The notes: generated by a model not told the origin, from the sequence alone. Shown: positions 52,229-62,400, counted from the first letter of the stretch. The stretch is DNA of 64,000 nt from Affinundibacterium baiyunense (GCF_018139645.1 NZ_JAGSPM010000004.1:343164-407163), one strand, 5' to 3'. Program-made: numbers and translations.

Positions 52229-52975
52229 TTAAGTTCGTTGAATGGCTAAAGGGCCAAAGCCCTGACAGATCGGCATCATCTCGATGTAATTGATATTCAC
52301 ATGCGCCGGCAAGCTGGCAATCCAAAAAGCGGTCTCTGCAATATCAATCGCGGTCAAGGCTTGTGTACCCTGATAAACCTTGGCTGCCGCAACATCATCA
52401 CCTTTCAGGCGCACATTCGAGAATTCGGTACCACTACACAGTCCCGGCGCAATATTCGTTGCACGAACACCAGTGCCAATTAAATCAGCACGTAAGTTCA
52501 AGGTAAATTGATCAACAAACGCTTTTGTCGCACCATACACATTGCCGCCCGGATAAGCCGTTGAACCAGCAATAGAACCAATGTTTAAAATCAAACCAGC
52601 TTTTCTTGCGATAAAGTGTGGCAGTAATGCATGAGTCATGCGTACCAAACCCTTATTGTTGGTATCGATCATGGTTTCCCAATCTTCTAGACTAGCATTT
52701 TGCGCGGGTGCTACGCCCAAAGCCAAACCGGCATTGTTGACCAAGACATCGATGTCACGCCAATCTTGCGGCAAGCTATCTAACATCGCTGCAATCGACG
52801 CTTTGTCAGTAACATCTAATTGAACGGCGTACAAGGCACTACCTAACTCGGATTGCAATTGCTGCAAGCGTTCCAAACGCCGCGCTGCAGCAATAGCACG
52901 ATGTCCATGCTGCACGAACTTACGTGCCATTGCCTCGCCAAACCCAGAACTAGCGCCTGTAATTAACACTAACAT
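52229..52975 (-). CDS. ydfG: NADP-dependent 3-hydroxy acid dehydrogenase YdfG (SDR family)
   Basis: The 248-residue short-chain dehydrogenase has the cofactor motif TGASSGFG (6-13), NNAGLALG (about 83-90), the catalytic Ser in IGSIAGS, and Tyr/Lys in VYGATKAF. The blocks LEDWETMIDTNNKGLV, GTEFSNVRLKGDD and LPAHVNINYIEMMP agree closely with E. coli YdfG, which oxidises L-allo-threonine, serine and 3-hydroxy acids. It is cytoplasmic and stands directly before ybgC. Confidence 0.92.
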   Translation of the reverse strand: MLVLITGASSGFGEAMARKFVQHGHRAIAAARRLERLQQLQSELGSALYAVQLDVTDKASIAAMLDSLPQDWRDIDVLVNNAGLALGVAPAQNASLEDWETMIDTNNKGLVRMTHALLPHFIARKAGLILNIGSIAGSTAYPGGNVYGATKAFVDQFTLNLRADLIGTGVRATNIAPGLCSGTEFSNVRLKGDDVAAAKVYQGTQALTAIDIAETAFWIASLPAHVNINYIEMMPICQGFGPLAIQRT

Positions 52976-53581
52976 ATGAAATACCTATTTTTGTCACAAG
53001 TAAAACCGACATTTTAAAGCTTTTTAACAAAGGCCAGTCTTTTACCTAGAAAATCCCTAAAAGCCCAAAGTCTGGGCAATTTCACTAGCCATGCACTCGA
53101 ACTCATGTTCTTTCGTTTTTATTGTCATTTCAGTTTTAACTTATGTAAAAATTTTAACTTTACAATCAGAATTTGCCTTCTAAGGTCTGCACATGATCAA
53201 ATCTAAAAGCTAGGCTAGTAAAGCTTATCCGCCCTCGGAAAAGTTATTGATGCTTTACAAAAGCGAAGCATTTTCACTGCTTTCGAAAGCTGTATTTACC
53301 TTTACGTAACTTGCCGAAACACCCCTATTCACGTAAAATCCGAACACCATTTTGTCTCACGCAACTGGCGAAAATGCAGCAACTTTTTATCCAAAAGTGC
53401 TCGCAGAAGATGGATATCCATCGTGAAGCGTGAGATTTGCAGAGTCGAATCTTGATTCTGGCCGTACGCCTGGGTAACTCGATGGTAAAAGTGATTGAGA
53501 CTTGTATCAGCAAGCGTTCGCATTTTTACGGATCAGTCCCAATCCAAGTTCATTTTTTCACGCTTTTTCTACAGGAAACCC
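52976..53581 (+). promoter_or_regulatory. Divergent intergenic region and possible structured glyA leader
   Basis: 606 bases separate ydfG and glyA. Near the ydfG side they are AT-rich with small hairpins (53250-53271) and a 12-base palindrome GCTTTCGAAAGC (53279-53290). From 53355 to 53435 complementary arms TCTCACGC and GCGTGAGA enclose a hairpin (ACTTTT/AAAAGT) and the palindrome GATGGATATCCATC (53409-53422). This could be a folded leader or a small RNA. I see no match to the glycine riboswitch core. Confidence 0.45.
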
Positions 53582-54829
53582 ATGTTCTCCAAGAACCACA
53601 CTCTCGCTAATATCGATCCAGAATTGCTCGCCGCGATTCAAGCCGAAAATGTCCGTCAACAAGAACACATCGAGTTGATCGCCTCTGAAAACTATACTTC
53701 ACCAGCTGTCATGGAAGCACAAGGCTCGCAATTGACAAACAAGTATGCTGAAGGCTATCCAGGCAAGCGCTACTACGGTGGTTGCGAACACGTTGACGTA
53801 GTTGAGCAATTGGCAATCGACCGCTTGAAACAAATCTTCGGTGCAGAAGCTGCTAACGTCCAACCAAACTCTGGTTCACAAGCGAACCAAGGCGTGTTCT
53901 TCGCTGTCTTGAAACCAGGCGACACCATTATGGGTATGTCTTTGGCAGAAGGTGGTCACTTGACACACGGTATGCCATTGAATATGTCTGGCAAGTGGTT
54001 CAACGTGGTTTCTTACGGCTTGAACGACAAAGAAGAAATCGATTACGAAGCGATGGAACGCTTGGCACGTGAATCCAAACCTAAATTGATCATTGCTGGC
54101 GCATCGGCTTACTCTTTGCGTATCGACTTCGAACGCTTCGCTAAAATTGCAAAAGAAGTAGGTGCGTATTTCATGGTCGACATGGCACACTATGCAGGCT
54201 TGATTGCTGCAGGCGTATATCCAAATCCTGTACCGCACGCTGACTTTGTGACTTCGACCACGCATAAGTCTTTGCGCGGCCCACGTGGCGGTATCATTTT
54301 GATGAAGGCTGAACACGAAAAAATCATCAATTCTGCGATCTTCCCTGGCTTGCAAGGTGGTCCTTTGATGCACGTAATCGCTGGCAAAGCAGTTGCGTTC
54401 AAAGAAGCGTTGAACCCAGAATTTAAAGCTTATCAAGAACAAGTCGTGAAGAACGCTGACGCTCTGGCAAAAACTTTGATCGAACGTGGCTTGCGTATTA
54501 TCTCTGGCCGTACTGAGTCTCACGTGATGTTGGTTGATCTACGCTCTAAAAACATTACGGGTAAAGCTGCTGAAGCTGTACTTGGTTCTGCGCACATTAC
54601 TTGCAACAAAAACTCTATTCCTAACGATCCAGAAAAACCATTCGTTACCTCTGGCATTCGTTTAGGTAGCCCAGCTTTGACAACACGTGGTTTCAGAGAG
54701 GCGGAAGCTGTGAAGATTGGGCACTTGGTTGCTGACGTATTAGACAATCCAAACGATGCTGCAACAATTGAACGTGTAAAAGCAGAAGTGAAGAAACTGA
54801 CTTCTGCATTCCCGGTCTACGGAAATTAA
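53582..54829 (+). CDS. glyA: Serine hydroxymethyltransferase
   Basis: The 415-residue enzyme starts at the ATG at 53582, which has AGGAAA at the right distance and gives the family length; an upstream in-frame extension lacks conservation. Recognised blocks: [20 protein letters not shown] (about 28-47), YPGKRYYGG, the PLP lysine in [12 protein letters not shown] (about 225-236), and [17 protein letters not shown] (about 355-371). It makes glycine and one-carbon units from serine in the cytoplasm. Codon use is strongly biased, unlike the neighbours, which suggests high expression. A terminator follows. Confidence 0.97.
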   Translation: MFSKNHTLANIDPELLAAIQAENVRQQEHIELIASENYTSPAVMEAQGSQLTNKYAEGYPGKRYYGGCEHVDVVEQLAIDRLKQIFGAEAANVQPNSGSQANQGVFFAVLKPGDTIMGMSLAEGGHLTHGMPLNMSGKWFNVVSYGLNDKEEIDYEAMERLARESKPKLIIAGASAYSLRIDFERFAKIAKEVGAYFMVDMAHYAGLIAAGVYPNPVPHADFVTSTTHKSLRGPRGGIILMKAEHEKIINSAIFPGLQGGPLMHVIAGKAVAFKEALNPEFKAYQEQVVKNADALAKTLIERGLRIISGRTESHVMLVDLRSKNITGKAAEAVLGSAHITCNKNSIPNDPEKPFVTSGIRLGSPALTTRGFREAEAVKIGHLVADVLDNPNDAATIERVKAEVKKLTSAFPVYGN

Positions 54830-54841
54830 AACTCAGCAAAC

Positions 54842-54869
54842 AAAAAGCCACTTTCCAAAGTGGCTTTTT
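54842..54869 (+). terminator. Intrinsic terminator after glyA
   Basis: A near-perfect stem (54842-54854 with 54857-54869) with a very short loop is followed by a T run, 13 bases after the glyA stop. The A run on the other side would let it act on the minus strand as well. Confidence 0.92.
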
Positions 54870-55044
54870 TTGTATTCACAGAAACGGAACCTCAACCAAA
54901 CTTCCCTCGAATCAAGCATAATTCAAGAAAACTGAATTGCTTTCACAATTGATTGTGCCAACACACTCATCAAAAAATATAACAAGAATATCTAATTAAA
55001 ATAAGAGTAAGCAAACAGCGAATTAACGCTGCTAGGAGAGAATC

Positions 55045-55506
55045 ATGAAATGCCCTTATTGCCACCACGACGAGACGCAAGTCATCGATACAAGAATATC
55101 AGAAGAAGGCGATAGCATCCGCCGCCGCCGCCGTTGCTCGAGTTGTGATAAGCGCTTTACCACCTACGAGCGAATAGAATTAGCAATGCCTGTAATTGTC
55201 AAAAAAAATGGCAGTCGCTCCGAATATGAGTCCTCAAAACTGCGCGCCAGTTTAATGCTAGCACTCCGAAAGCGTCCGGTATCGGCTGAGGCGGTTGATA
55301 CGGCAATTCGACACATAGAAGAAAAACTATTAGCGAGTGGTGAACGCGAAATTATCTCTGGCCATCTCGGTGAATTGGTAATGCGTGAACTAAAACGTCT
55401 AGACAAAATCGCTTATATTCGTTTCGCCTCAGTCTACAAAAGCTTTGAGGATGTATCGGAATTTGTTGAAGCTATTCAAGAAGTCAAAAAAAATAGCAGA
55501 GCTTGA
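55045..55506 (+). CDS. nrdR: Transcriptional repressor NrdR
   Basis: The 153-residue protein has the NrdR zinc ribbon (C3, C6, C31, C34) with the RRRRRC stretch, then an ATP-cone (about 49-139, [27 protein letters not shown]). It senses ATP/dATP and represses ribonucleotide reductase genes. GGAGAG lies before the start. glyA-nrdR order is common in betaproteobacteria. Its last bases overlap a minus-strand terminator of the pilus operon. Confidence 0.96.
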   Translation: MKCPYCHHDETQVIDTRISEEGDSIRRRRRCSSCDKRFTTYERIELAMPVIVKKNGSRSEYESSKLRASLMLALRKRPVSAEAVDTAIRHIEEKLLASGEREIISGHLGELVMRELKRLDKIAYIRFASVYKSFEDVSEFVEAIQEVKKNSRA

Positions 55507-55524
55507 TTTACTTCCGCTCTGCTA
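55494..55524 (-). terminator. Pilus-operon terminator overlapping the 3' end of nrdR
   Basis: A perfect 9-base stem (55494-55502 with 55516-55524) is followed on the minus strand by T8. There is no T run in the plus direction, so it works for the pilus transcript only. The stem includes the last codons of nrdR. Confidence 0.8.
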
Positions 55525-55605
55525 CTTCTCGTTCATTTAAAACTTTTTACTGATCAAGCCTCGATAGTTATTGCTCTAAATTTGCTCACTAAACTGCCTA
55601 GGTGA

Positions 55606-56070
55606 TCACTTAGACCAACAAGTATCTGTTGTCATTCCACCAGTTAAAGTTCCCTCGGTACCACGTTGACCAAGATGATTGTATGTGAGCGTAGCACATG
55701 CGTCGCTTGCCATACCGTTTACAGGCACGGCTTCAATTGCGAAAGTTGTTGCAGTACGTGCAGGCACTGCACGAAATGCTATATTGTAGTTGACCCTTGT
55801 GCCGGTCGCACCTCGTGGAGATACTGTGTTCGGCAAAACTGGTGGAGTCGGTGCAGCACCGGCTGTCTGCAAATATGAATTATTTTCCGTAAAAAAACGC
55901 TCCATAAATTGCGCGTTCTCCAACATCAAAGCTCTTACATCAGCACGATTACCACGCCTAATGTTTTCTCGATAACTTGGATAAGCAAACGCACTAATGA
56001 TGGAAATAATTGCAACCACTATCATCAACTCAATTAGTGTAAATCCCATTCTGTTATTTCGCGTAATCAT
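55606..56070 (-). CDS. Type IV minor pilin, PilE-like
   Basis: The 154-residue prepilin has a short leader ending in Gly (MITRNNRMG-FTLIELMIVVAIISIIS) with F1 and E5, followed by the hydrophobic helix and a C-terminal globular domain with a Cys pair (in DACATL and TDTCW) for the D-region disulfide. It is the last gene of the fimT-pilV-pilW-pilX-pilY1 run, where PilE-type minor pilins normally stand. It is small for a major pilin and probably primes assembly. Confidence 0.88.
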   Translation of the reverse strand: MITRNNRMGFTLIELMIVVAIISIISAFAYPSYRENIRRGNRADVRALMLENAQFMERFFTENNSYLQTAGAAPTPPVLPNTVSPRGATGTRVNYNIAFRAVPARTATTFAIEAVPVNGMASDACATLTYNHLGQRGTEGTLTGGMTTDTCWSK

Positions 56071-56112
56071 AAACTTCCTTCGTTGTATTTAGCATTAAGA
56101 CATTATCACGCA

Positions 56113-59100
56113 CTATTGTTTCCCAATCAATTGTCGCCACAATCGTACAGTTGGAATGCCATCAGATAATTGCCTGTCAGATCCAGCTGCAGGTACGGTA
56201 CCAGTCCTCGCATCAGCTTGGAATATTTTTACCTTGCGGTTACCAAGTCGAATGATCGTCGTACCAAAAGTTGCACTCGACTGGCGTCCACTAACCATAG
56301 TGTCAGAGGCATTCACTACACCATCCCCATTGGTGTCGATAGACTTGTAACCTAACGCACCACCATTTAAAGGACTAAATTGCATCGTTGTTGATAAGGC
56401 ATCAATTACACATAAGTCCGTACTATTTCCTGGAATTAAGCTAGTGAAAATAACTTGGTCTTCAAAAATAATTGGGTCGTTTACAATACGTTCACCATTC
56501 TTAATTTTCAAAGTAGTAAACCATCCTCGCTTCGTGGCCCAATCAACAACATTTTGAGTCACTTTGTAAAAACTTCCACTCGTTGAAAGTGTTTGCTCAA
56601 CCAATTGTGACTGGGTGACCTGACTTGCTGGGATCTTATCCCAGATACCATATAAGGTTTCCTTGTCAACTGTTGAAGAATCCGTATCTTCAAAAATTTT
56701 GCCTGTTCCAAACACAACCATGTATCCACCCTCTGGATGCGGATACAACTGTGGTTGCGTTGTAATCGGTTGTTTCCTTCCCGAATCTACCGCGCTAAAC
56801 AATGGAGTTGCAGCCCCAAATGCTAAATTCATATCAGTTGAGAATGATGGAGCAGAGCCAGTCGTAACAAAATCAAACTTCCACATATTACCTAGCTTAT
56901 CACCTGCATAAACTGCTTTTATTGTTGCGTCTGCGTTTAATAAGAGTTTGGGAGTGGAGAGCCCATTTGGTGTACCTGCACCTCCGACCCCAGTATCAAT
57001 CTTTTTAATGATATCGCCAGTCTTTAAATTAACAACATACAAAACAGCCTTTTGATTTGCACTTTCAAATCCGTTCCCAAAGATAGCAACCCAACGCCCG
57101 TCACGTAACACTCCGATTTGTGCAACACCAATCGTATATCCAAGATCATTATCAACTGAAGGAACCGTTGAATTAATTTCCCATAAAACCTTTGTTTTAT
57201 CAAATGAAGTAGGATCAGTCACGTCCAATGCAAATACAGACTTGGCTCCAGCACCGGTAGTTCCGACTAAGACGGTGCGCCAAGGTGATGAACCTGATCC
57301 TATAGCAGCATCACCAATCATGGGTGTTCCATCGACATAGAATCGATGGACGTAATTAGGCTTTGCCAGTTCATGTAGGTTTGGAATCACAGCCTTAGGC
57401 ACATAGGCAAATCTCTCGGTGCCACCAGATAACGACTTTGTAGCGTCAAATGCGTGCAACATGCCGTCGTTACTACCGACATACACAGTTGGTGCGCGAT
57501 TATTTCTATTATCTGTCAAAAACTGATCGTAACTTGTTTTACCATTAATATCCGAAGGGAGGAAAATATACCCACCATCTCTGCCATCTTTAACATACTG
57601 CGGATCGGAATTCACGAGATCACCAAGAAGAACTTGTCTAGCTCGGAATGGTTTTGACTCCTTGCTTTTCTCACCACGAATGTAATCAATGATATCGGTG
57701 CCAGATACTGTATACGCTGGAGCATACGCGGCAGCAGCCGTGTTCATAATGCTCTGATCTGCGGAGGTCAAATTAGCGAAATTAAAATCTGTCCCGCCTT
57801 TGCCGTTTGAATTAACGGTAACAATTTTTCGAGACGCTGGCACGGGGATCTTATTATCAGTATCCCAATCGTTAGGTGAAATAATGACACCTGTAGTTGG
57901 ATTTACAGATTTTTGCTCTAATCGCCCAGACCAGTCTGAAGTTTGATAAGTCGAGGTATACAACCTTAAATCCGCATCCAGAGTATTTTTCGAAGTAGCT
58001 ACAGCGGCCGCATCACCAGACCTTGCAGCAATCTCATTTAAAGCATCATTCAACGCGTCCGAAAAGGCCTGAGGATTGCCTGCGTTGAAATATCGACCTC
58101 TCGAATTTAATGCCGCATGCCATAAGTCATCTACTTGATTTGATGCGGCAGTTGGCCAATTCTTTGTACCAGCTGTCAATGCGGCTAAGTCTGTTGCGGG
58201 ATCTAGAGTCCCTTTAACGCCAAGCCCAACCGTGTACTGAACCAAGTGCTGCCAAAATGCCGGATCAGTCCCATCTCTAGAAGGTGGCACATTTTTCTTT
58301 GCCTGTGGCCAATCGGGGCGTAAATCATTTACCCAGTAGTACATCGCAATATCAGCTAAAGTATCCGACTCAGAATCTCTGTATGGTTTAGAAGCCACAT
58401 ACTTATAGGTCGCTCCATCCGCACTCGTTTTGGTAGAGCCATCTTGCCCGTCCCAGTCACCAGTTCTGCCAGAACCAGCCGCAGCACCATTCCAGTACCC
58501 GTCAGTCATCAAAATATTGTAATTTTGACGACAGCTTAATTGATCGGAAGTTGCTCCAACACCATACTTTGTTTGCCAAGGTCCATTAACGGTCGTATCC
58601 TTAAAATATTGCCCAATATCATCAACCGCTTTTCTCAGTGGAGTTCCTGCCGCCGGGACTTTTCTTTCATACAAAGTCTTCAAGAAATTCTTTTTATTCG
58701 TGACTCCGAAATCATCGGACACATTAGAAACCTTAGTTCCAGTTGTGTTAATCGTTCCGAATCCAACACGTAACGTAGAAGCCTGATTTGCAAACGCACG
58801 ACCACTACCAGCACGCGCAGTCAGCATACGAGAACGGTAATATTGAAACCAATTCGCAAAATTTTGTATTTCTTCATTATAAGTACAGGTACTAGCGGCG
58901 CAATCTGAACGCGTAGCTGATTTGGTGGTTAATGCCATTCCTAACTTAATTTCAACGCGTTTGAAGCAACTTAATTGACTAGTCGTACATGTAGGTAAAT
59001 TATCTGGATTGTATTGAAAATATGTGGCTGGATAAAAAGTCGTCTTAGAAACACTGTTCACCGTCCAAGTTGGAGACGTCGTCGTTCCATTCGCTGCATC

Positions 59101-59709
59101 ATTGAGCCAAGCGTTGGAATGTAAACTACGTGATTGTTCGGTAGTCAAATTGAGAGTAGCAGTTGACATCCCTGAAATAGTCACTGGATTGTACCTTGCT
59201 GCTGCCGGATCAGCATTCGGCATAGGATTACCATAGGGATTCGTCAATGAAATGGAATTTATATCTATCCAAGGATCATAGCGAACGGCAGGGTTATAAT
59301 AAACTTTATTCGTTTCAGAAGAGCGCCACCGAGCAACTGTGATGTTGTCTGAAAAACCAACGACGGTCTCATTTGTTGCACTATAATTTCCATCACCGTT
59401 AATGTTATACACATCATCTGGTGATGGAAATACTCTGACCACCCAGCAAGAAGATCCGCAATATTTCGTATTATCGGTTCGTGTTCCATCAAGTGAGGCA
59501 TTTCCGGTTGGAGTCAAGGTGTCCGGCATAACCTCGAACATCATTGAACCAGAATCGTCCAATGTATAGAAAACATTTGGCGGTACATTCGCCTTCACCA
59601 AAGGTGGCAAATTAGAAATCGCTGCAAAAGTTGGAATTGGTAACAATACTTGCGCCACTACGAGCAAATGAATTACGAATGCCGAAATAGGGGATTTTTG
59701 AATAGTCAT
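56113..59709 (-). CDS. pilY1: Type IV pilus tip adhesin/assembly protein PilY1
   Basis: The 1198-residue protein has a signal peptide (cleavage near TFAAIS), a vWA-type region with a MIDAS-like DDSGSM (51-56), and a C-terminal PilY1 propeller (about 690-1190) with VYVGSNDGMLHAFDA, VLVGTTGAGAKSVFALDV and GNMWKFDF. An EF-hand-like calcium loop, DTNGDGVVNASD, is at 1125-1136. Family knowledge: PilY1 sits at the pilus tip with the minor pilins and acts in adhesion, surface sensing and retraction control. It lies 12 bases after the pilX stop. Confidence 0.94.
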   Translation of the reverse strand: MTIQKSPISAFVIHLLVVAQVLLPIPTFAAISNLPPLVKANVPPNVFYTLDDSGSMMFEVMPDTLTPTGNASLDGTRTDNTKYCGSSCWVVRVFPSPDDVYNINGDGNYSATNETVVGFSDNITVARWRSSETNKVYYNPAVRYDPWIDINSISLTNPYGNPMPNADPAAARYNPVTISGMSTATLNLTTEQSRSLHSNAWLNDAANGTTTSPTWTVNSVSKTTFYPATYFQYNPDNLPTCTTSQLSCFKRVEIKLGMALTTKSATRSDCAASTCTYNEEIQNFANWFQYYRSRMLTARAGSGRAFANQASTLRVGFGTINTTGTKVSNVSDDFGVTNKKNFLKTLYERKVPAAGTPLRKAVDDIGQYFKDTTVNGPWQTKYGVGATSDQLSCRQNYNILMTDGYWNGAAAGSGRTGDWDGQDGSTKTSADGATYKYVASKPYRDSESDTLADIAMYYWVNDLRPDWPQAKKNVPPSRDGTDPAFWQHLVQYTVGLGVKGTLDPATDLAALTAGTKNWPTAASNQVDDLWHAALNSRGRYFNAGNPQAFSDALNDALNEIAARSGDAAAVATSKNTLDADLRLYTSTYQTSDWSGRLEQKSVNPTTGVIISPNDWDTDNKIPVPASRKIVTVNSNGKGGTDFNFANLTSADQSIMNTAAAAYAPAYTVSGTDIIDYIRGEKSKESKPFRARQVLLGDLVNSDPQYVKDGRDGGYIFLPSDINGKTSYDQFLTDNRNNRAPTVYVGSNDGMLHAFDATKSLSGGTERFAYVPKAVIPNLHELAKPNYVHRFYVDGTPMIGDAAIGSGSSPWRTVLVGTTGAGAKSVFALDVTDPTSFDKTKVLWEINSTVPSVDNDLGYTIGVAQIGVLRDGRWVAIFGNGFESANQKAVLYVVNLKTGDIIKKIDTGVGGAGTPNGLSTPKLLLNADATIKAVYAGDKLGNMWKFDFVTTGSAPSFSTDMNLAFGAATPLFSAVDSGRKQPITTQPQLYPHPEGGYMVVFGTGKIFEDTDSSTVDKETLYGIWDKIPASQVTQSQLVEQTLSTSGSFYKVTQNVVDWATKRGWFTTLKIKNGERIVNDPIIFEDQVIFTSLIPGNSTDLCVIDALSTTMQFSPLNGGALGYKSIDTNGDGVVNASDTMVSGRQSSATFGTTIIRLGNRKVKIFQADARTGTVPAAGSDRQLSDGIPTVRLWRQLIGKQ

Positions 59710-59721
59710 AATGAACCTCTA

Positions 59722-60270
59722 TTAATTATTTCCACAACGAATAACTTCTTGCAGCCAGACTACTGCGGTATCCACGCTTCCAACACCTCGTGCAGTAATC
59801 ACGTAGGGATAAAAATCACGTCCTCGCTCGTTCGGCATTTCCCATCGCTCGATCATGCATTGCGGCTGAGCAACGACATTGGCAATCATATTTACACCGA
59901 CTAAAGTAGTAGCGTTGTGTGGACCACCACCTTTCCAGTTCAATGGATTATTCCACTGGTCTGGAAAATTTTTTGTTACATCGGTCATATCAGCTTGTTT
60001 GGTGGAGGGGGCTACAATGATTGTTGAACCGACACGGAGTTGACACATTTTCAGGGACCCAACCGCAAGCTCCAAATTACTTTCACAAAATCGAAGAGCT
60101 TTTTCTGCGGCATGAAAAGCAAGATCATGTGCTCGCAAATTGCCAGTCACTTTCTCATCCATCGTCGCTTTTTTAATAGCGGTAACTGCCAACATCGTCA
60201 TTACAATTAAGAAAATCATACTAATCGCAAGTACGAATCCAGCTTGTTTAGCTCTAAAATTATTCCTCAT
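59722..60270 (-). CDS. pilX: Type IV minor pilin PilX
   Basis: The 182-residue prepilin-like protein starts with the PilX form of the pilin helix (KQAGFVLAISMIFLIVMTMLAVTAI), which lacks the usual Glu at position 5. It continues with DEKVTGNLRAHDLAFHAAEKALRFCE, which is the PilX N-domain. Its ATG overlaps the pilW stop by four bases. It is part of the minor-pilin priming complex with PilV, PilW and PilY1. Confidence 0.88.
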   Translation of the reverse strand: MRNNFRAKQAGFVLAISMIFLIVMTMLAVTAIKKATMDEKVTGNLRAHDLAFHAAEKALRFCESNLELAVGSLKMCQLRVGSTIIVAPSTKQADMTDVTKNFPDQWNNPLNWKGGGPHNATTLVGVNMIANVVAQPQCMIERWEMPNERGRDFYPYVITARGVGSVDTAVVWLQEVIRCGNN

Positions 60271-61253
60271 GTCGCCCCCACTGAACGACTACGAATTGCT
60301 ACCGTCGTTGAAAAGACACTCCTCAAGCGTCTATCAGTTGCTACCACTTGATTATCATTGCAATCCCGATAGGCTTGCTTCGCGGTGGCGACATTATCGT
60401 TGGCAGATCGCACTACGATACAAATACGCATAGACACAACTTTTTCCCAATCACCTGGACCCATCAAGTCAGCAGTAACATATTTATTTATATTCTGTGT
60501 CGTCGCACTACCCGTTGTGGATAAACCGTAGGTAATCTTCATGTTTTCGACATTTTCTGCAACTGGTTGTGCTGGATTCACCAAATTCGTTCCGGGAGGT
60601 GTATTTCCGTTGCCACGGCAGTACAATTCTGGGGCGCCAGTTGTGGCATTATTTTGCACAAAAAATCTATTCTCAATTAAGTAATACGCAGCAGAGCCCG
60701 GACGTCCGTTTTGTTCGGGAATTGCTGGCGACAAAATCACATTTGCCCCCAAACAGTCGGTAGGTAAAGCTGCACCAGCCGTTATAATATTCTGATCTAC
60801 AACGTACCGAACCAGAAAACTGTCAGAAGTCGTTCCAGCTGCACAAACAAGAGCTGTCGCATCTGTGGCGGAATCAGCAAATCCTCCTGCGCACCCTCTG
60901 ATCGCATTAACCGCCGTCCCTGTTTTCCGATCCGCATAATTAGTATAGGTTGCAGGTAATGCTTGGTTATAAGTTGCTCCTGGTGCCTCGCTAGTGTACT
61001 TTTCGTCCGAAGTCATCATTGTTCCGTATCCCGCCATGCGAACATGGAATGCCATCAGACTTAGCGCCAATCGACCTTCTTCATCAAGCCGAGTTTTATC
61101 ATCGGTAGAGCGAAACGTTTGTCGATTTCCAATGAAGAGAGAAGAAATCGCAATCAAAATTACCATGCCAATCGTCAAGGCAATCATTATCTCAACTAAT
61201 GAACGGCCTTTTACGGCGATTCGTTTGAATGTGAAATTCGCTGTCTGCTTCAT
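60267..61253 (-). CDS. pilW: Type IV minor pilin PilW
   Basis: The 328-residue prepilin has a class III leader cut before RSLVEIMIALTIGMVILIAI, with Glu at position 5, then the PilW block RSTDDKTRLDEEGRLALSLMAFHVRMAGYG (about 49-78). The C-terminal part is beta-rich with cysteines. It overlaps pilX and pilV by four bases on each side, so translation of the three is coupled. Confidence 0.9.
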   Translation of the reverse strand: MKQTANFTFKRIAVKGRSLVEIMIALTIGMVILIAISSLFIGNRQTFRSTDDKTRLDEEGRLALSLMAFHVRMAGYGTMMTSDEKYTSEAPGATYNQALPATYTNYADRKTGTAVNAIRGCAGGFADSATDATALVCAAGTTSDSFLVRYVVDQNIITAGAALPTDCLGANVILSPAIPEQNGRPGSAAYYLIENRFFVQNNATTGAPELYCRGNGNTPPGTNLVNPAQPVAENVENMKITYGLSTTGSATTQNINKYVTADLMGPGDWEKVVSMRICIVVRSANDNVATAKQAYRDCNDNQVVATDRRLRSVFSTTVAIRSRSVGAT

Positions 61254-61807
61254 ATCGAAAATCTCAAATTAAAACAACGGACACCTGCTGGAGCTTTAGC
61301 AACTGCAGGGCAAGTTGCATCAACATCGACAAAGCTTGGCTCACGCCACATCACTGTAACGTCAAAAGTGGAACCTACACCACCAGGCACCGGAACAATA
61401 ACCCCTGTACCACCAATCAAACGACGTTGTAGCGAGCGCAACCACTCTTGTACATCATTTGCAGCTATCTGAACTGTGGAACAAGTCGCTGTTTTGCAAT
61501 TATTGGGGGGCGTATGTGAGGCACTCGAGCTCACCAAATATTCATCATTAAATGTGTACTTTGCCTCATTCGCTGTTCGATCTGCCGCAATGTTGGCGGG
61601 ATTTGTTCCCATCACCCAGTTACTTCGCATCCGCTCACCAAGATCGTAAGCTGCTTGCGTAGCTTCTGAGCGTTGGCTAGCCGTCTTTTGAAACTTCATC
61701 GCATTTACCTGCAAACTAGCCAAGCCTAAAAGACCTATTGCCATCACCAGTATTGAGACCATGATCTCAATCAGCGTTGCACCTCGTTGATTTCCAAGTT
61801 TTCTCAT
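61250..61807 (-). CDS. pilV: Type IV minor pilin PilV
   Basis: About 185 residues from the ATG at 61807, which has GAGG six bases before it; a TTG eight codons earlier is not needed. The leader ends QRG, followed by ATLIEIMVSILVMAIGLLGLASLQ with Glu at position 5, and KFQKTASQRSEATQAAYDLGERMRSN is the typical PilV stretch. A globular domain with paired Cys residues follows. Confidence 0.9.
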   Translation of the reverse strand: MRKLGNQRGATLIEIMVSILVMAIGLLGLASLQVNAMKFQKTASQRSEATQAAYDLGERMRSNWVMGTNPANIAADRTANEAKYTFNDEYLVSSSASHTPPNNCKTATCSTVQIAANDVQEWLRSLQRRLIGGTGVIVPVPGGVGSTFDVTVMWREPSFVDVDATCPAVAKAPAGVRCFNLRFSI

Positions 61808-61821
61808 GTTTAACCTCAAAT

Positions 61822-62400
61822 TTATGAGCAATCAGGGGCTTTACCGACTCGAGCCCGTCCGCCAACAGCTACGCAGACAGCCCTTTCTAAATTTGCGAAT
61901 CCAGTTGGAGCTGAAATCTGGAAATTTACTGCAGTGAATGTTTGACCAGTGACACCAAAACTAATAAATTCAATTCCATTTGCTGGGACTATCGCGCCGT
62001 CTTGAATATTCGTAATTAAGCGCCCCTGTGCGCGTAAAAGTGTGTCATCACTATTAAGATTTCCATCCCGATTAATATCGACAAACATAATCCATCCACT
62101 CCCCCAACCTACGTTACTACCGGCAACACTAGGGGATGGATCACACGATGCTCCTACCACTTCGGCATTCGCACTTTTACATATACTAACTGTTGTCCCA
62201 CGCTTCAGGGCTTCGGATCGCGCTAATAGCAAATTACTATGAAAATCAGAAACTATACTAGATATTCTGTTTGATATCATTAAGTTACGATATGATGGTA
62301 ACGCGATTCCAGCAAGTACTCCTGCAATCGCGATAACAACTAATAACTCAACCAAAGTCACACCTTTAAGACGACTCAATTGATGATTTGCATTCAGCAT
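61822..62400 (-). CDS. fimT: GspH/FimT-family minor pilin (first copy)
   Basis: The 192-residue pseudopilin has a leader cut before VTLVELLVVIAIAGVLAGIALPSY and the FimT/GspH domain (about 40-185) with LLARSEALKRGTTVSICKS and GWGSGWIMFVDINRDGNLNSDD. The DxNxDG string in the middle looks like a calcium loop. Two C-terminal cysteines are probably disulfide-linked. The stop lies 14 bases before pilV. It is paralogous to the gene at 62523-63107. Confidence 0.9.
   Translation of the reverse strand: MLNANHQLSRLKGVTLVELLVVIAIAGVLAGIALPSYRNLMISNRISSIVSDFHSNLLLARSEALKRGTTVSICKSANAEVVGASCDPSPSVAGSNVGWGSGWIMFVDINRDGNLNSDDTLLRAQGRLITNIQDGAIVPANGIEFISFGVTGQTFTAVNFQISAPTGFANLERAVCVAVGGRARVGKAPDCS

Noticed and set aside
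53495..53581. A 29-codon N-terminal extension of GlyA
   Set aside because: The family begins at the MFSKN start, which has its own ribosome-binding site.
53300..53581. Glycine riboswitch upstream of glyA
   Set aside because: The conserved glycine-aptamer core words are absent; only unassigned hairpins are present.
53876..54523. A 215-codon frame antisense to glyA
   Set aside because: It lies wholly within glyA, has no family features or ribosome-binding site, and exists because of glyA's biased codons.
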